Counted from the stretch's first letter, positions 44,030-53,044 are shown. The stretch is 64,000 nt of DNA from Clostridium ihumii AP5 (GCF_000612845.1 NZ_CCAT010000062.1:207586-271585), one strand, 5' to 3'. The notes: generated by a model not told the origin, from the letters alone. Numbers and translations: made by a program.

Positions 44030-44509
44030 CTACCTCTTTTCTTTTAAGTATTGATTATTTGAATCTAACATAGTGTAATTGCTGTTCAAATTTGCTTTTA
44101 AATATTTTATAATATTTAAAAATATATCAGTTTCAAAATTATTATCATCAATAAATATATTTATACAGAATAAATGTTTAGTTAATATTATATTAATTAC
44201 TTTATAATCTACATAAATTACAAATTTATTATCTGAAAATTTATATTTAAAATTTTTAGAATCAAAATAATTATTAAGTAGTTCAATTACTGTGTTTAGG
44301 TTTACATTATACAAGTTAAAATTTATATCTTGAAATGTAGAATAATAACATAGAGCCATTACAATAAAAATTACTATATTATATGATTTAAAAAGAGTAT
44401 TATTAAAAAAAGCATATGAAAAATATATTACATTGATAAATGACATAATTATTGAAGATTCAGTTGAATTTTTTATAACATAGGCTTTATTATACTTTTG
44501 TAAATTCAT
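44030..44509 (-). CDS. Membrane-anchored protein of the lipoate operon, unrecognised
   Basis: A 159-residue protein with two hydrophobic segments (about 20-35 and 40-58) and a soluble C-terminal part whose pattern of strands and helices (LNTVIELLNNYFDSKNFKYKFSDNKF...) resembles the gene at 41591. It is the first gene of the operon ending in lipA. The ATG at 44509 follows AGAGGTGA; the GTG at 44521 is inside that site. Unknown function; a role in lipoate uptake or attachment is only a suggestion from context. Confidence 0.6.
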   Translation of the reverse strand: MNLQKYNKAYVIKNSTESSIIMSFINVIYFSYAFFNNTLFKSYNIVIFIVMALCYYSTFQDINFNLYNVNLNTVIELLNNYFDSKNFKYKFSDNKFVIYVDYKVINIILTKHLFCINIFIDDNNFETDIFLNIIKYLKANLNSNYTMLDSNNQYLKEKR

Positions 44510-44633
44510 AAGGGTAATCACCTCTTTTAAAATTAAATATGTATCAAAGTTATTGTATTATATTTACATTTTTAAGTCAATGATCAAGGTAATATTTTAA
44601 ATCATTATGTTAAACTATTATATAAACTATAAA

Positions 44634-44671
44634 AAAATAAGAATCCAATTAAATAAATGAATTCTTATTTT
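44634..44671 (-). terminator. Terminator after the UDP-sugar pyrophosphorylase gene
   Basis: 11-bp stem AAAATAAGAAT/ATTCTTATTTT; minus-strand reading ends in T-rich sequence. Confidence 0.75.
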
Positions 44672-44683
44672 AAAAGATTATTA

Positions 44684-46060
44684 TTATAAGTTATTATCTT
44701 TAAGTATAATAGCTATATCATCTTTATTTAAGTTTTCACCATTATAAGATATAAGTGGTGATATTTCAATTACATTGTTTTTTAAGATGTTTTTATCTAA
44801 ACCTGCTTCGGTTAACCATTTTTTATGCAAATTTAATGTTAAATCTCTAGCAGTTTTAGGACTATCATCTCCATCTGCATTTTTTACAGGAGCGAATTCT
44901 TCTTCACGTAGCACTTCTAAAACAGCCATATCATCTAATAATTCGAAAGTATCAAATAAGAAATATTCAAATTTATAACCATTTGGCTTACATGGTTCTA
45001 TTTTTTCATTATTTTCATTTATGTATTTTATTTTTTTATGTGCAGTGTGAAGTGGCAAATCTTTATCTACTATTTCATCAATAAATTTAATATTTAATAA
45101 GTGATTTAATATATTTGCATTTGAATATACAATTTTACCATTTGAATCTATTTCATCAGATAATTCTCTTGGAAGTTCTGAATATTCAACAATGGAAGGT
45201 TTATTATTTTTATAGCATAACACCCCTACTTTTTCTGTTGCATGTTTTTTAGCAACCACTTTACTAGCAGCTAATTGATTTGAAGAAATAGTGAATCCAA
45301 TAAAATATGGATCTGCTATTTTTACTAGGGCATTATCTACTCCATATAGAAAAATCCACTCAACACCTTGATTTTTCATATTTTTTAATGCACCAGATTC
45401 TTTTAAAGATATAAAGCATCCACCATTTCCATTAGCACTCATATTTATTTTATTTTTATTAGCTAAGCATATTTTGCCTTCTTCATTTATTGCTGGCATG
45501 TTATTTTGCTTAAAAAACATTATTTTATCTTTATCATATCCAAAATAATTATTTTCCTTAAAGAAATTTACTGTGTCACTATAGTTTTCTGTACTTGTCA
45601 TTATGTAAAATGGAATATATTTACCTACTTGTTTTGATAAATATATTAATCTTTCACATTGAATTTGAAATAACGATTTATTTGAAGGTAATCCAATATT
45701 AAAAGTTCCTTTTGGTCCATTATGACCAAGTCTAGTTCCCTGTCCTCCAGCAACTAAACAAACTGCTACTTTATTATCTTTTAAAGCATCTATTCCCATA
45801 TTATAAAAATTTTCTTTTTCTTCCTTAGAGTACATATTTAGTACTTTTGCAATCATTGGATTAAACTCATTTTTTGTATTAGAGTTATTTGCATCACCTA
45901 TTTTTTTATATGTATTTTTTATTAATTCAAAATCTATTTCTAATATTTCATCAAGTAATAATTCTTTATCATCTTCATTTAATTCATCATAGAATTTAAG
46001 AAGATGCTCTTGATTATATTCTTTTAAAAGTTTATTTACTTTATTTAATTTACAATTCAT
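44684..46060 (-). CDS. UDPGP-family nucleotidyltransferase (UAP1-like UDP-sugar pyrophosphorylase)
   Basis: A 458-residue cytosolic enzyme of the eukaryote-like UDPGP family, which forms UDP-N-acetylhexosamine or UDP-glucose from UTP and the sugar 1-phosphate. The nucleotide loop LVAGGQGTRLGHNGPKG (102-118) and the substrate blocks MSANGNGG, FLYGVDNALVKIADP, EYSELP, LPLHTAHKKI and KFEYFLFDTFEL match the UAP1 (UDP-N-acetylglucosamine pyrophosphorylase) pattern. An N-terminal helical domain of about 90 residues precedes it. Sugar specificity cannot be read off; it is distinct from GlmU and GalU. ATG after AATGGAGA. Confidence 0.85.
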   Translation of the reverse strand: MNCKLNKVNKLLKEYNQEHLLKFYDELNEDDKELLLDEILEIDFELIKNTYKKIGDANNSNTKNEFNPMIAKVLNMYSKEEKENFYNMGIDALKDNKVAVCLVAGGQGTRLGHNGPKGTFNIGLPSNKSLFQIQCERLIYLSKQVGKYIPFYIMTSTENYSDTVNFFKENNYFGYDKDKIMFFKQNNMPAINEEGKICLANKNKINMSANGNGGCFISLKESGALKNMKNQGVEWIFLYGVDNALVKIADPYFIGFTISSNQLAASKVVAKKHATEKVGVLCYKNNKPSIVEYSELPRELSDEIDSNGKIVYSNANILNHLLNIKFIDEIVDKDLPLHTAHKKIKYINENNEKIEPCKPNGYKFEYFLFDTFELLDDMAVLEVLREEEFAPVKNADGDDSPKTARDLTLNLHKKWLTEAGLDKNILKNNVIEISPLISYNGENLNKDDIAIILKDNNL

Positions 46061-46148
46061 TAAAAATCGTCTCCATTTCAGAATTTATATATAGTTGTCA
46101 ATTTTAAATTTATATCTTTAATTAATAGCTATATAATATTTATGTTAT

Positions 46149-46718
46149 TTACTTTTGAATTTTATACCAATCACCAAATTTTTTTATACAAGTATCCTCT
46201 TTTAAAGAATCGTAAGTTGAAAATTCTTCTTTAGTAAGTTCAGCTAAAGTTTTGTTGAAATTTTGTGGCTTAAAAATATACCATAAGTCAGACCATTTAA
46301 TTTCAGTTTCATTTCCTCTAATATTAGTTGATAAAAATCCAGGTGCTTTACTTTCAAAAAACTCGAATTTTGTTCCATCAAAATAAGCTAAACAAGATTT
46401 AAACTCACAATATCTATTTTCTACTCCGCTCATTAGCTTTAAAAGACCATTTATTCCTATTGTTTCTAACATATGATTTACATATGCTTTAGGAAATCCA
46501 TTTAGTGCATGAACAAAGAAACCTGAATCTAGAGCGATACAAGGTTTTTTTACAATTTTATAAGCTTGAATAACCTTTTGTTTTGCGATTTCTTTAATAT
46601 CATCACTTCTAGGTTCTATTAATTCTGCATTATAAGGTAGTACTTGTATATCTTTAAGTTCTCTTTGAGCTGATGCGATTTTTCCTTTATTAGTTGTTAC
46701 GAAAATTATATCTTTCAA
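46149..46718 (-). CDS. RdgB/HAM1-like non-canonical purine NTP pyrophosphatase
   Basis: A 189-residue enzyme of the Ham1/RdgB superfamily, which removes dITP and XTP from the nucleotide pool. The opening FVTTNKGKIASAQREL and the metal/substrate block ALDSGFFVHALNGFPKAYVNHMLETIG are family signatures; the C-terminus (EFSTYDSLKED...KFGDWYKIQ) is divergent, so this may be a subfamily with a different nucleotide preference. Start is TTG after GGAGGGG. Together with the MazG-like enzyme and dUTPase it is the third nucleotide-cleaning enzyme in the window. Confidence 0.8.
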   Translation of the reverse strand: MKDIIFVTTNKGKIASAQRELKDIQVLPYNAELIEPRSDDIKEIAKQKVIQAYKIVKKPCIALDSGFFVHALNGFPKAYVNHMLETIGINGLLKLMSGVENRYCEFKSCLAYFDGTKFEFFESKAPGFLSTNIRGNETEIKWSDLWYIFKPQNFNKTLAELTKEEFSTYDSLKEDTCIKKFGDWYKIQK

Positions 46719-46909
46719 AATACCCCTCCGTCCAAAATATATCCAACTAGTAAAAAGTTACAAAATTAGATATAATAACTCCATTTTAATTTATATTATA
46801 TTGTTAAATTTACAAGTAGACAAGAGCTATTTTAAAATTTATTAATAATATTATAAATTATACAAAACAAATTTAATTTTAAATAAATTCATTTTGTAGT
46901 ATTTATTTA

Positions 46910-47536
46910 TTAAAAGTTTAATAAATCTTCTATATTATTTATAGCATAATCATACTCATTTACATTTCCAAAACCATAGTTTGCATATATAAATGGGATA
47001 TTAGCAAATTTGGCTGCTTCTAAATCACTAGTAGTATCGCCTACATACACAGGATTTTTCAAATTATTTCTTTTAATTATTAAATTAATGTTTTCACCTT
47101 TACTTAGATTTGTTCTTCCTGGATTTTCAAAATCTATAAAGTATTTTTCTAATTTATGATATTTAAGAAAAGTTTCTATATATCCAACTTGACAATTACT
47201 AACTATAAATAACTTGAATTTTCTTGATAATTCCAAAAGAGTTTCTTCTAAATTTGGATATAATTTGCCACCATTTTTAGCCAAATAATTTTGTTCAACA
47301 ATGCAAAACTCTTTCATTATACTATTTCGATCAGTTTCATTCAAATTGTTAAAAAATTTTTTGCTTATATCATCTAATTGCATTCCCATAACACTTTCAA
47401 AATCTTTTCTACTAAAGTTCTTTTTTATATCAGGATGATTTTTTAAAACATCATTACAAGATAAAACCAATGTATCAATAGCATCCCAAAGAGTTCCATC
47501 TAAATCAAAAATGAGACTATCTATATTAATATTCAT
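46910..47536 (-). CDS. HAD family hydrolase (phosphoglycolate-phosphatase-like)
   Basis: A 208-residue HAD-IA phosphatase. The nucleophile motif FDLDGTLWD (10-18), the cap helices, the FIVSNCQVG motif II (near 112-120), lysine K145 region SKGENI, and the acidic motif VYVGDTTSDLEAAKFA are complete. It resembles Gph-type enzymes with a long helical cap; the substrate is probably a small sugar phosphate or nucleotide. ATG after AAGAGGTG; stands 120 bases downstream of the RtcB terminator. Confidence 0.87.
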   Translation of the reverse strand: MNINIDSLIFDLDGTLWDAIDTLVLSCNDVLKNHPDIKKNFSRKDFESVMGMQLDDISKKFFNNLNETDRNSIMKEFCIVEQNYLAKNGGKLYPNLEETLLELSRKFKLFIVSNCQVGYIETFLKYHKLEKYFIDFENPGRTNLSKGENINLIIKRNNLKNPVYVGDTTSDLEAAKFANIPFIYANYGFGNVNEYDYAINNIEDLLNF

Positions 47537-47620
47537 AAATTCACCTCTTAATATATTTTAATTCTATTTAATATAGGTTTTAATATTACTGCTTATTTTA
47601 TACTTATTTATTAATTATAT

Positions 47621-47664
47621 AAAACATAAACTCTAAGAAAAATCATTCTTAGAGTTTATGTTTT
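47621..47664 (-). terminator. Terminator after rtcB
   Basis: 19-bp perfect stem AAAACATAAACTCTAAGAA with its complement and a 6-base loop. Confidence 0.9.
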
Positions 47665-47666
47665 AA

Positions 47667-48707
47667 TTATTCTTTATAAGTAACTAAAGGTTTTAATTTA
47701 GCAACTACCTTTATAAGATTAAAATTAACTAAATCAGATATTATAGAATCTATATTTTTATATGCTTCTGGAGCTTCTTCATAAATTAAATTCTTATTTT
47801 TACATACTAAGTTATAATCAAAATTATTACTTTTAATGTCTTTTCTTAAAAATTTACCTTGTAATTTTTCTTTGCAACTTTTCCTAGCCCATTTTCTTCC
47901 GGCACCATGAGATATAGAAAAACCACTTTCTAAAGATGAATTTATAGGTTTTACTATATAAGATGGTGTTCCACGGGAACCAGCTATAATAGCATAGCCA
48001 TCATTACTACTTGAAGCACCTTTTCTATGAATATAGTATTCATCTTTTACTTCAATACCATTATGAATATTATCTATAATTATTTTATCTAAAGTTACAT
48101 TACAAGTATTGCACATATTTGTAGCTATAACTTGTCTACTTTCTTTTGCAAAAGTTATAGCTTTATTATGATCATTCATATAGGAAGTAAATTCAGAACT
48201 TCCTTCTACAAAGCCATCTTCAAGAGCATATTCTTTTATATACCTGTTAAGTATAAATTCACCAAAGCCTCTTGATCCACTATGAACTAATAAGTAAATT
48301 TTGTTTTTATCCAAATTTAAAATATTATATTCATTTTCATCTAATACTTTATCAATAATTGTAAACTCACAAAAGTGATTTCCACCACCTATAGATCCTT
48401 TATTAAAATCATTATATTCACTTAATGTTTCTATACTATTTAATGTTTTCATAACTTTATCTATTTTAAATTTTCGTTTTAAAGTAGATGTTTCAAATAA
48501 ACTTATAGAACATCCAATATCATTACCTATAAGATTGGGATATATAATTTTCTTACTAATAAATGATATACCTACAGGAGTTTTACCAGGATGTAAATCA
48601 GGATAGCCAACTACATATACAGCTCCTTTTAAATTACATAATCCTTTTACACTATCTACAGCTTCACTTTCCATCCATGTTTTTTCACTTGCTAAAATTT
48701 TATACAT
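47667..48707 (-). CDS. rtcB: RtcB family RNA ligase
   Basis: A 346-residue member of the RtcB family, which joins RNA 2',3'-cyclic phosphate (3'-phosphate) and 5'-OH ends through a GMP-histidine intermediate with Mn2+. Metal and nucleotide motifs: NDIGCSISLF, SIGGGNHFCEF, LVHSGSRGFGE, HRKGASSS, AGSRGTPSYI and SHGAGRKWARK, in which H267 should take GMP. The size is that of the shorter bacterial RtcB2-like group that in other species lies beside release factor PrfH; no prfH is present. It is the last gene of a DUF692-like, B3/4, RtcB cluster. ATG after AAGGAGAG. Confidence 0.9.
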   Translation of the reverse strand: MYKILASEKTWMESEAVDSVKGLCNLKGAVYVVGYPDLHPGKTPVGISFISKKIIYPNLIGNDIGCSISLFETSTLKRKFKIDKVMKTLNSIETLSEYNDFNKGSIGGGNHFCEFTIIDKVLDENEYNILNLDKNKIYLLVHSGSRGFGEFILNRYIKEYALEDGFVEGSSEFTSYMNDHNKAITFAKESRQVIATNMCNTCNVTLDKIIIDNIHNGIEVKDEYYIHRKGASSSNDGYAIIAGSRGTPSYIVKPINSSLESGFSISHGAGRKWARKSCKEKLQGKFLRKDIKSNNFDYNLVCKNKNLIYEEAPEAYKNIDSIISDLVNFNLIKVVAKLKPLVTYKE

Positions 48708-48744
48708 TAATATCTTCTCTCCTTATTTATAAATTACTATTATT

Positions 48745-48788
48745 GAGAGAAGTAATTATTTTTACTACTTTTTTATTAAACTTCTCTC
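48745..48788 (-). promoter_or_regulatory. Hairpin in the leader of rtcB
   Basis: GAGAGAAGT/ACTTCTCTC, 9 bp with a 26-base loop, in the gap between the B3/4 gene and rtcB on the minus strand. No T run follows, so a regulatory or RNA-processing element is more likely than a terminator. Confidence 0.4.
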
Positions 48789-48836
48789 ACCTTTATAAAT
48801 AACATCATATTAATCACGTCCTTTTCATAAAATAGT

Positions 48837-49499
48837 TTATTTAATTATTCTTGTTTCTACTATTTTAGCATTACTATATAATTCAAGCAAATTTTTAGCA
48901 TTATTTATATGTGATTCCATATTAATATCACCATTGAATGATATTATATTCATTAAAATACTTTTAGTATCTTTAGTTATCATTGCTCTAGTAGAATCTG
49001 AAGTAGTACTGCCAAATTTACCTATAGCATCTTCAAATACTGGTAGATTTTCTAAATTGATTTCACCCCTACCAATACCTTCATATCTTTCTCCTTCATG
49101 ACCTAGAGTGAAAATTATATTACCATTCACTTTATCTAAATCATAAGTACCAACAGAATTGTTAGTTTTTAATGATATAAGATTATTAATGTCAACAATA
49201 GTATTTACCGTATAAAGTCCTAGCCCTTTAACAATTCTTCTTAGTAGTGATTCAGAAGATAATCTATATTTGCTAGGATCTTTTTTGAATTTTTTATATG
49301 CATCTCTAGATGCTTTTATATTTTCAAGAGTTAAAACATCTTTAATTTCTAGTGAGTTTTCTATATTAGTGCATTCCTTTGTTATCTCTTTCCATAACTC
49401 TTCATTAAAATCGTTTACTTTTACATTTGCAATTATACATCCTAAAGTTAAGTTAGGACATTTTTCTTTTAAAATGTTATCTATTGTTATATTTATCAT
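48837..49499 (-). CDS. B3/4 domain protein (phenylalanyl-tRNA synthetase beta-like)
   Basis: A 220-residue cytosolic protein. The middle part (ASRDAYKKFKKDPSKYRLSSESLLRRI, YTVNTIVDINNLISLKT, GTYDLDKVNG, GHEGERYEGIGRGEINLENLPVFEDAIGKFGSTTSDSTRAMIT) is the B3/4 domain of phenylalanyl-tRNA synthetase beta, which in the synthetase edits mischarged Tyr-tRNA. Stand-alone versions are thought to act in trans on aminoacyl-tRNA or bind tRNA. It lies 24 bases downstream of the DUF692-like gene and upstream of rtcB, a context that suggests tRNA quality control or repair. ATG after AAAGGAG. Confidence 0.85.
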   Translation of the reverse strand: MINITIDNILKEKCPNLTLGCIIANVKVNDFNEELWKEITKECTNIENSLEIKDVLTLENIKASRDAYKKFKKDPSKYRLSSESLLRRIVKGLGLYTVNTIVDINNLISLKTNNSVGTYDLDKVNGNIIFTLGHEGERYEGIGRGEINLENLPVFEDAIGKFGSTTSDSTRAMITKDTKSILMNIISFNGDINMESHINNAKNLLELYSNAKIVETRIIK

Positions 49500-49523
49500 A
49501 ATTTCTCCTTTGCTAATAAATTA

Positions 49524-50318
49524 TTATTTATCTATGATTTCTCTTAGTTTAATAAGCTGATATTTTAAAATATCTTTATTACTTCTCCAAGAGAATATTT
49601 CACCTGGCCCACCATATTCAAGAGTAACTATGTTAGGAGAAGTATTATTTAAAGTCCATTTAAGGATTTCATAATCATCATCGTTCATTTCAATATGTTT
49701 ATCTCTTAATTCATTACACACTTTTTCGGAACCTGAAACATGAATTTCCTTCACTCTATTAAGTGGCAACTTATTTAAATATGAAAATATGTCTTCACCT
49801 CTATTAAATGAAGCAACTTTAGCATGCGATAAATCTAGTAATAAATCAACATCACATTTAGATATAATATCATTAATAAAGTTAGCATCTGTACAAAATT
49901 TAATTACTCCAAATTCTTTTTCATCATAATCAGAATAGGGAGCATTTTCAACTAACAGAGGTATATTGCAATTTTGTTTCCAAAAATCAACAACTTTCAT
50001 TATATATTCTATCATGTTATTAGTTTCAGAGGTATCAAAAAAATCATCACTATGAGCTAGTAGGTGTATTGCATAATGAGGAGATTTAAAAACCTTAAAG
50101 GAAGTATTAACATAATTCCAATCTATTTGTTCAATATTTTGCATACTAGCACGTTCACAAAAGCCTAGTCCATGTAGTAATATAGGTTTAAATGAAAGAG
50201 CTTCTTCATAAACTCCATTATATAAATCATATAATCCTAGCTTTATGTAATCAATATCAACAGTTCCTTCTTTAAGTAATTCTATTAACTCGCTTGAATA
50301 ATTACATCCCAATAACAT
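49524..50318 (-). CDS. DUF692 / MNIO-like TIM-barrel protein
   Basis: A 264-residue TIM-barrel protein resembling DUF692, the multinuclear non-heme iron oxidase (MNIO) family, some of which modify peptides. Matching blocks: LLHGLGFCER, HLLAHSDDF, LLVENAPYSDYDE, DLLLDLSHAKVASFNRGEDIF, LPLNRVKEIHVSGS...DKHIEMNDDDYEIL and VTLEYGGPGE; the E, D, H, H, D and E metal ligands of the barrel appear retained. No cysteine-rich precursor peptide gene is adjacent, so peptide modification is not supported here. It is the first gene of a cluster with B3/4 and RtcB genes. Other xylose-isomerase-like barrels are an alternative. ATG after AGGAGG. Confidence 0.65.
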   Translation of the reverse strand: MLLGCNYSSELIELLKEGTVDIDYIKLGLYDLYNGVYEEALSFKPILLHGLGFCERASMQNIEQIDWNYVNTSFKVFKSPHYAIHLLAHSDDFFDTSETNNMIEYIMKVVDFWKQNCNIPLLVENAPYSDYDEKEFGVIKFCTDANFINDIISKCDVDLLLDLSHAKVASFNRGEDIFSYLNKLPLNRVKEIHVSGSEKVCNELRDKHIEMNDDDYEILKWTLNNTSPNIVTLEYGGPGEIFSWRSNKDILKYQLIKLREIIDK

Positions 50319-50401
50319 TTAAATCCTCCTAAAAAATATAAACATATTATTATTTTAATTTGGTATAAGATAATTAAATTTATCTAAATTATTAAGAGTA
50401 A

Positions 50402-50608
50402 TATAGGTTTCAAAGTTTAAGCAACATTTTTATTAAATGATAATTTTAGAGTTACAACTTATTAATGTTTTCACATTCACTATCCATTGTCAATTTTAAA
50501 AATAGATATTAAAACTTAGAATTAAAATTATCAATTGAAATATGCATAACTTAAAGTTTAAACTTTGATTCCTATGAAAGATATACAAATTAAAAAGTTA
50601 ATTTGTAT
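50402..50608. repeat. Dispersed intergenic repeat, longest copy
   Basis: 50402-50470 parallels 63608-63683 and, inverted, 12559-12627. 50505-50552 parallels 63731-63776. 50532-50580 matches 54449-54497 at 44 of 49 positions. It fills most of the gene-free gap 50319-50710, which otherwise shows only a hairpin ATACAAATTAA/TTAATTTGTAT (50583-50608). Confidence 0.6.
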
Positions 50609-50710
50609 ACCTTTAGTAATTATATATACTTATTTATTTAAAAGTAATTTATTACAATTTTATTAATTATATATTAAACGAAATAATTTTTCAACTTTTC
50701 TGAAAATATT

Positions 50711-52318
50711 TCATATTATATTGTTTAAAATTTTAGGTATGTGTTCTAGTACATCTTTTAAATAAACTCTTTCTGTATTTTCATGAAGATTCCTTCCAAA
50801 TGGTCCAATATTTATAGATGGTATATTTAATTTTGAAATTTTTTCAAAATCTATATTATATAGATTAGGTGATACTATTAAATTATCTAGCATTTGCTTT
50901 TCAGAAAATGGATCTGTACATGATGTATAACTTAAATCAGAAATACCCATAAAATACGGTTGAATTTCTAAATTTAAATCATACTTAATTAGTGTTGTTT
51001 TAATAATATCTATAGTTGAAGATAAATAAGTTGATATATTAATATTACCCTCATATCTATTATTAATTATATAATCATTGTTTACAGCAGAATAATATGG
51101 AGGAATAGCTCCTATTATTACTATAGGATGATTTATATTACACTCCTTTACCAACCTAGTTATTAAATATATGCTGCTTTCTTGTAAGTTCATTTGTTGT
51201 GAGTTTACTTTATTATCAATTTCTTTATATATAGATGATAATGTGCAATTTATATTCTTCAATTTATTTAAATAAATATTTTTGAATTCCCTATAACTTA
51301 AAACCTCTATATGAGGAACCTCTAATGAAGTATCATTAAAATTTTTATATACACCTTTAAGTTTAAATAAATAGTTTTTTACTGTTTCTTTGGAAAGCTC
51401 TAGTATTTTATCTAAAATGTTTTCTATAGGTACATTCTTAAAGAAATTCATATTAAAATATGCTGCACTCATTTCAGGTATAGATACATCATAACTTTGT
51501 CTTAGATCTTTTACACCCAGAACTGTAGGTGGTGATGTTAAAGAGCCTTTATCACTAAAACAAAAATCTTTATTTAGATCTAATCTATTAACTAATTCAT
51601 TTAATAATGGTATAGGATTTAAACCAGTAAGTATATTGCTTACATGACTTACTTTTCCCTTAACAAAAATTAAAGGCATTATTTTCCCAACAGAACCACA
51701 ATGTATATTAAAGGTATTTAAATTTTTTCGCTGATGAGGTTCAGTTAATATAAGTAGTTTGTAATTCAAGTTATATTTTTCTTTTAAATCATAAAGAAGA
51801 TTAGTTGCACTTCTCATTCCACAAGATATATTTTCTTCATCAGGAACAGAAAGAAATAAGATATTATTTTTTTTACTTTCATTAGTAAGTATTGTATTCA
51901 AATTTATAGCAATTCCTGATTTCATATCACAAGAGCCTCTTCCCCAAAGCCAATCATCATTTTGTAAATCTTTTTTTGCTAAATCATCTAAATCTATACT
52001 TTTGAGCTCTTTTCTTAACATTTCAGGGTTTAAAGCATACTTAGCAAGTGGACCATAATTGTCTATAGGTGCAGCATCATAATGTGATATTAGTATTATA
52101 GTATCTTTAACATAATTATCTTTAAGTGCCCAAACTACATGCCTATTTAAAATATCATTTTCTCCGTATAAACCTAATAAATCAGTATTTTTTGTAAAAT
52201 AAGGAGAACTTTTTAAAATGTCAAATATATAGTTCTCTATATTACATTCTTTATATGTTCCAGTATCACTTTGTATAGAGATTAAATCTAATAATATTTT
52301 CTTTATATCATAATTCAT
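50711..52318 (-). CDS. rocB: RocB-like M20 family peptidase
   Basis: A 535-residue protein of the M20/M25/M40 zinc peptidase family matching the long RocB subfamily, linked to arginine or peptide breakdown. It has the metal motifs LISHYDAAPID near 75-85 and WGRGSCDMKSGIA near 120-132, SVPDEENISCGMR near 155-167 and the C-terminal GPFGRNLHENTERVYL with its metal histidine. The lid domain is larger than in PepV or DapE. Unlike its neighbours, the ATG at 52318 has no recognisable ribosome binding site; AGGAGGTG instead lies 55 bases upstream, before a 7-codon micro-ORF. Symbol by similarity; no other roc genes adjoin. Confidence 0.82.
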   Translation of the reverse strand: MNYDIKKILLDLISIQSDTGTYKECNIENYIFDILKSSPYFTKNTDLLGLYGENDILNRHVVWALKDNYVKDTIILISHYDAAPIDNYGPLAKYALNPEMLRKELKSIDLDDLAKKDLQNDDWLWGRGSCDMKSGIAINLNTILTNESKKNNILFLSVPDEENISCGMRSATNLLYDLKEKYNLNYKLLILTEPHQRKNLNTFNIHCGSVGKIMPLIFVKGKVSHVSNILTGLNPIPLLNELVNRLDLNKDFCFSDKGSLTSPPTVLGVKDLRQSYDVSIPEMSAAYFNMNFFKNVPIENILDKILELSKETVKNYLFKLKGVYKNFNDTSLEVPHIEVLSYREFKNIYLNKLKNINCTLSSIYKEIDNKVNSQQMNLQESSIYLITRLVKECNINHPIVIIGAIPPYYSAVNNDYIINNRYEGNINISTYLSSTIDIIKTTLIKYDLNLEIQPYFMGISDLSYTSCTDPFSEKQMLDNLIVSPNLYNIDFEKISKLNIPSINIGPFGRNLHENTERVYLKDVLEHIPKILNNII

Positions 52319-52340
52319 GATGAGTGTTACTAAAAACTAT

Positions 52341-52364
52341 TTAAAATATATGTTTTTGTAACAT
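52341..52364 (-). CDS. 7-codon leader micro-ORF upstream of rocB
   Basis: On the minus strand AGGAGGTG is followed after three bases by ATG and seven codons (MLQKHIF) and a stop, 22 bases before the rocB start. GTTACAAAAAC within it can pair with GTTTTTAGTAAC (one bulge) downstream. It may couple translation to rocB; chance cannot be excluded. Confidence 0.35.
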   Translation of the reverse strand: MLQKHIF

Positions 52365-52494
52365 TTTCACCTCCTTAATATAAATACTTTAAATGTAAAT
52401 TTATATTAATTTTACCACTTATATCTTTTATAGAATAGTCCATGGTAAAATTTAATATATATATATTTAATATTAGAAAAGGAGTACAGTTTTT

Positions 52495-52998
52495 ATGGCA
52501 TATAAAAATTTTAAACAACCTGAAATTATTTATATAAGTGAAAATCTTAGATTGAAAGCATATAAAGACGAGTATGAAATAGCATTATCATGGTATAGAG
52601 ATAAGGAAGTTTACTATAATTCAGAAGGTATAACTGATATTTTAAAAATACCTGATGAAAACTATGTAAAAAGAATGTATGATTATTTAAAAGTAAATGG
52701 AGAATTATATTTTATTGAAATTAAAGAAAATCATAAATTTATACCAATTGGTGATGTTACATTAAAAGAAGAAAATTTACCAATAGTAATTGGAGGTTCC
52801 CAGTATAGAGGAATTGGCATTGGAAAAAAAGTTATGGAAGCTATTATAAATCGAGCTAAAGAATTAGGTATAAAACAAATTTATGGTCAAAAGGTTTATA
52901 GCTACAATATACCATCTCAAAAATTACATGAATCATTAGGATTTAAATATGTTAAAACAGAAGGAAGTACTATCATATATAACTTAAATTTAAACTAA
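52495..52998 (+). CDS. GNAT family N-acetyltransferase
   Basis: A 167-residue acetyltransferase. N-terminal NLRLKAYKDEYEIALSWYRD, central FIPIGDVTLKEENLPIVIGG, the acetyl-CoA site SQYRGIGIGKKVMEAII (RGIGIG) and the C-terminal YSYNIPSQKLHESLGFKYVKTEG follow the GNAT fold in order. Substrate unknown. ATG after AAAGGAG. It is a lone plus-strand gene, divergent from rocB and convergent with the CcdA-thioredoxin gene. Confidence 0.87.
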   Translation: MAYKNFKQPEIIYISENLRLKAYKDEYEIALSWYRDKEVYYNSEGITDILKIPDENYVKRMYDYLKVNGELYFIEIKENHKFIPIGDVTLKEENLPIVIGGSQYRGIGIGKKVMEAIINRAKELGIKQIYGQKVYSYNIPSQKLHESLGFKYVKTEGSTIIYNLNLN

Positions 52999-53001
52999 AA
53001 G

Positions 53002-53040
53002 AAAAACAAGCGCTAAGAATTTTGTTTTACGCTTGTTTTT
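53002..53040. terminator. Bidirectional terminator between GNAT and CcdA-thioredoxin genes
   Basis: 11-bp perfect stem AAAAACAAGCG/CGCTTGTTTTT flanked by A and T runs. Confidence 0.88.
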
Positions 53041-53044
53041 TTAC

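Noticed and set aside
49524..50710. RiPP cluster around the DUF692-like gene
   Set aside because: No cysteine-rich precursor peptide, DUF2063-like partner or transporter was found in the flanking 400 bases.
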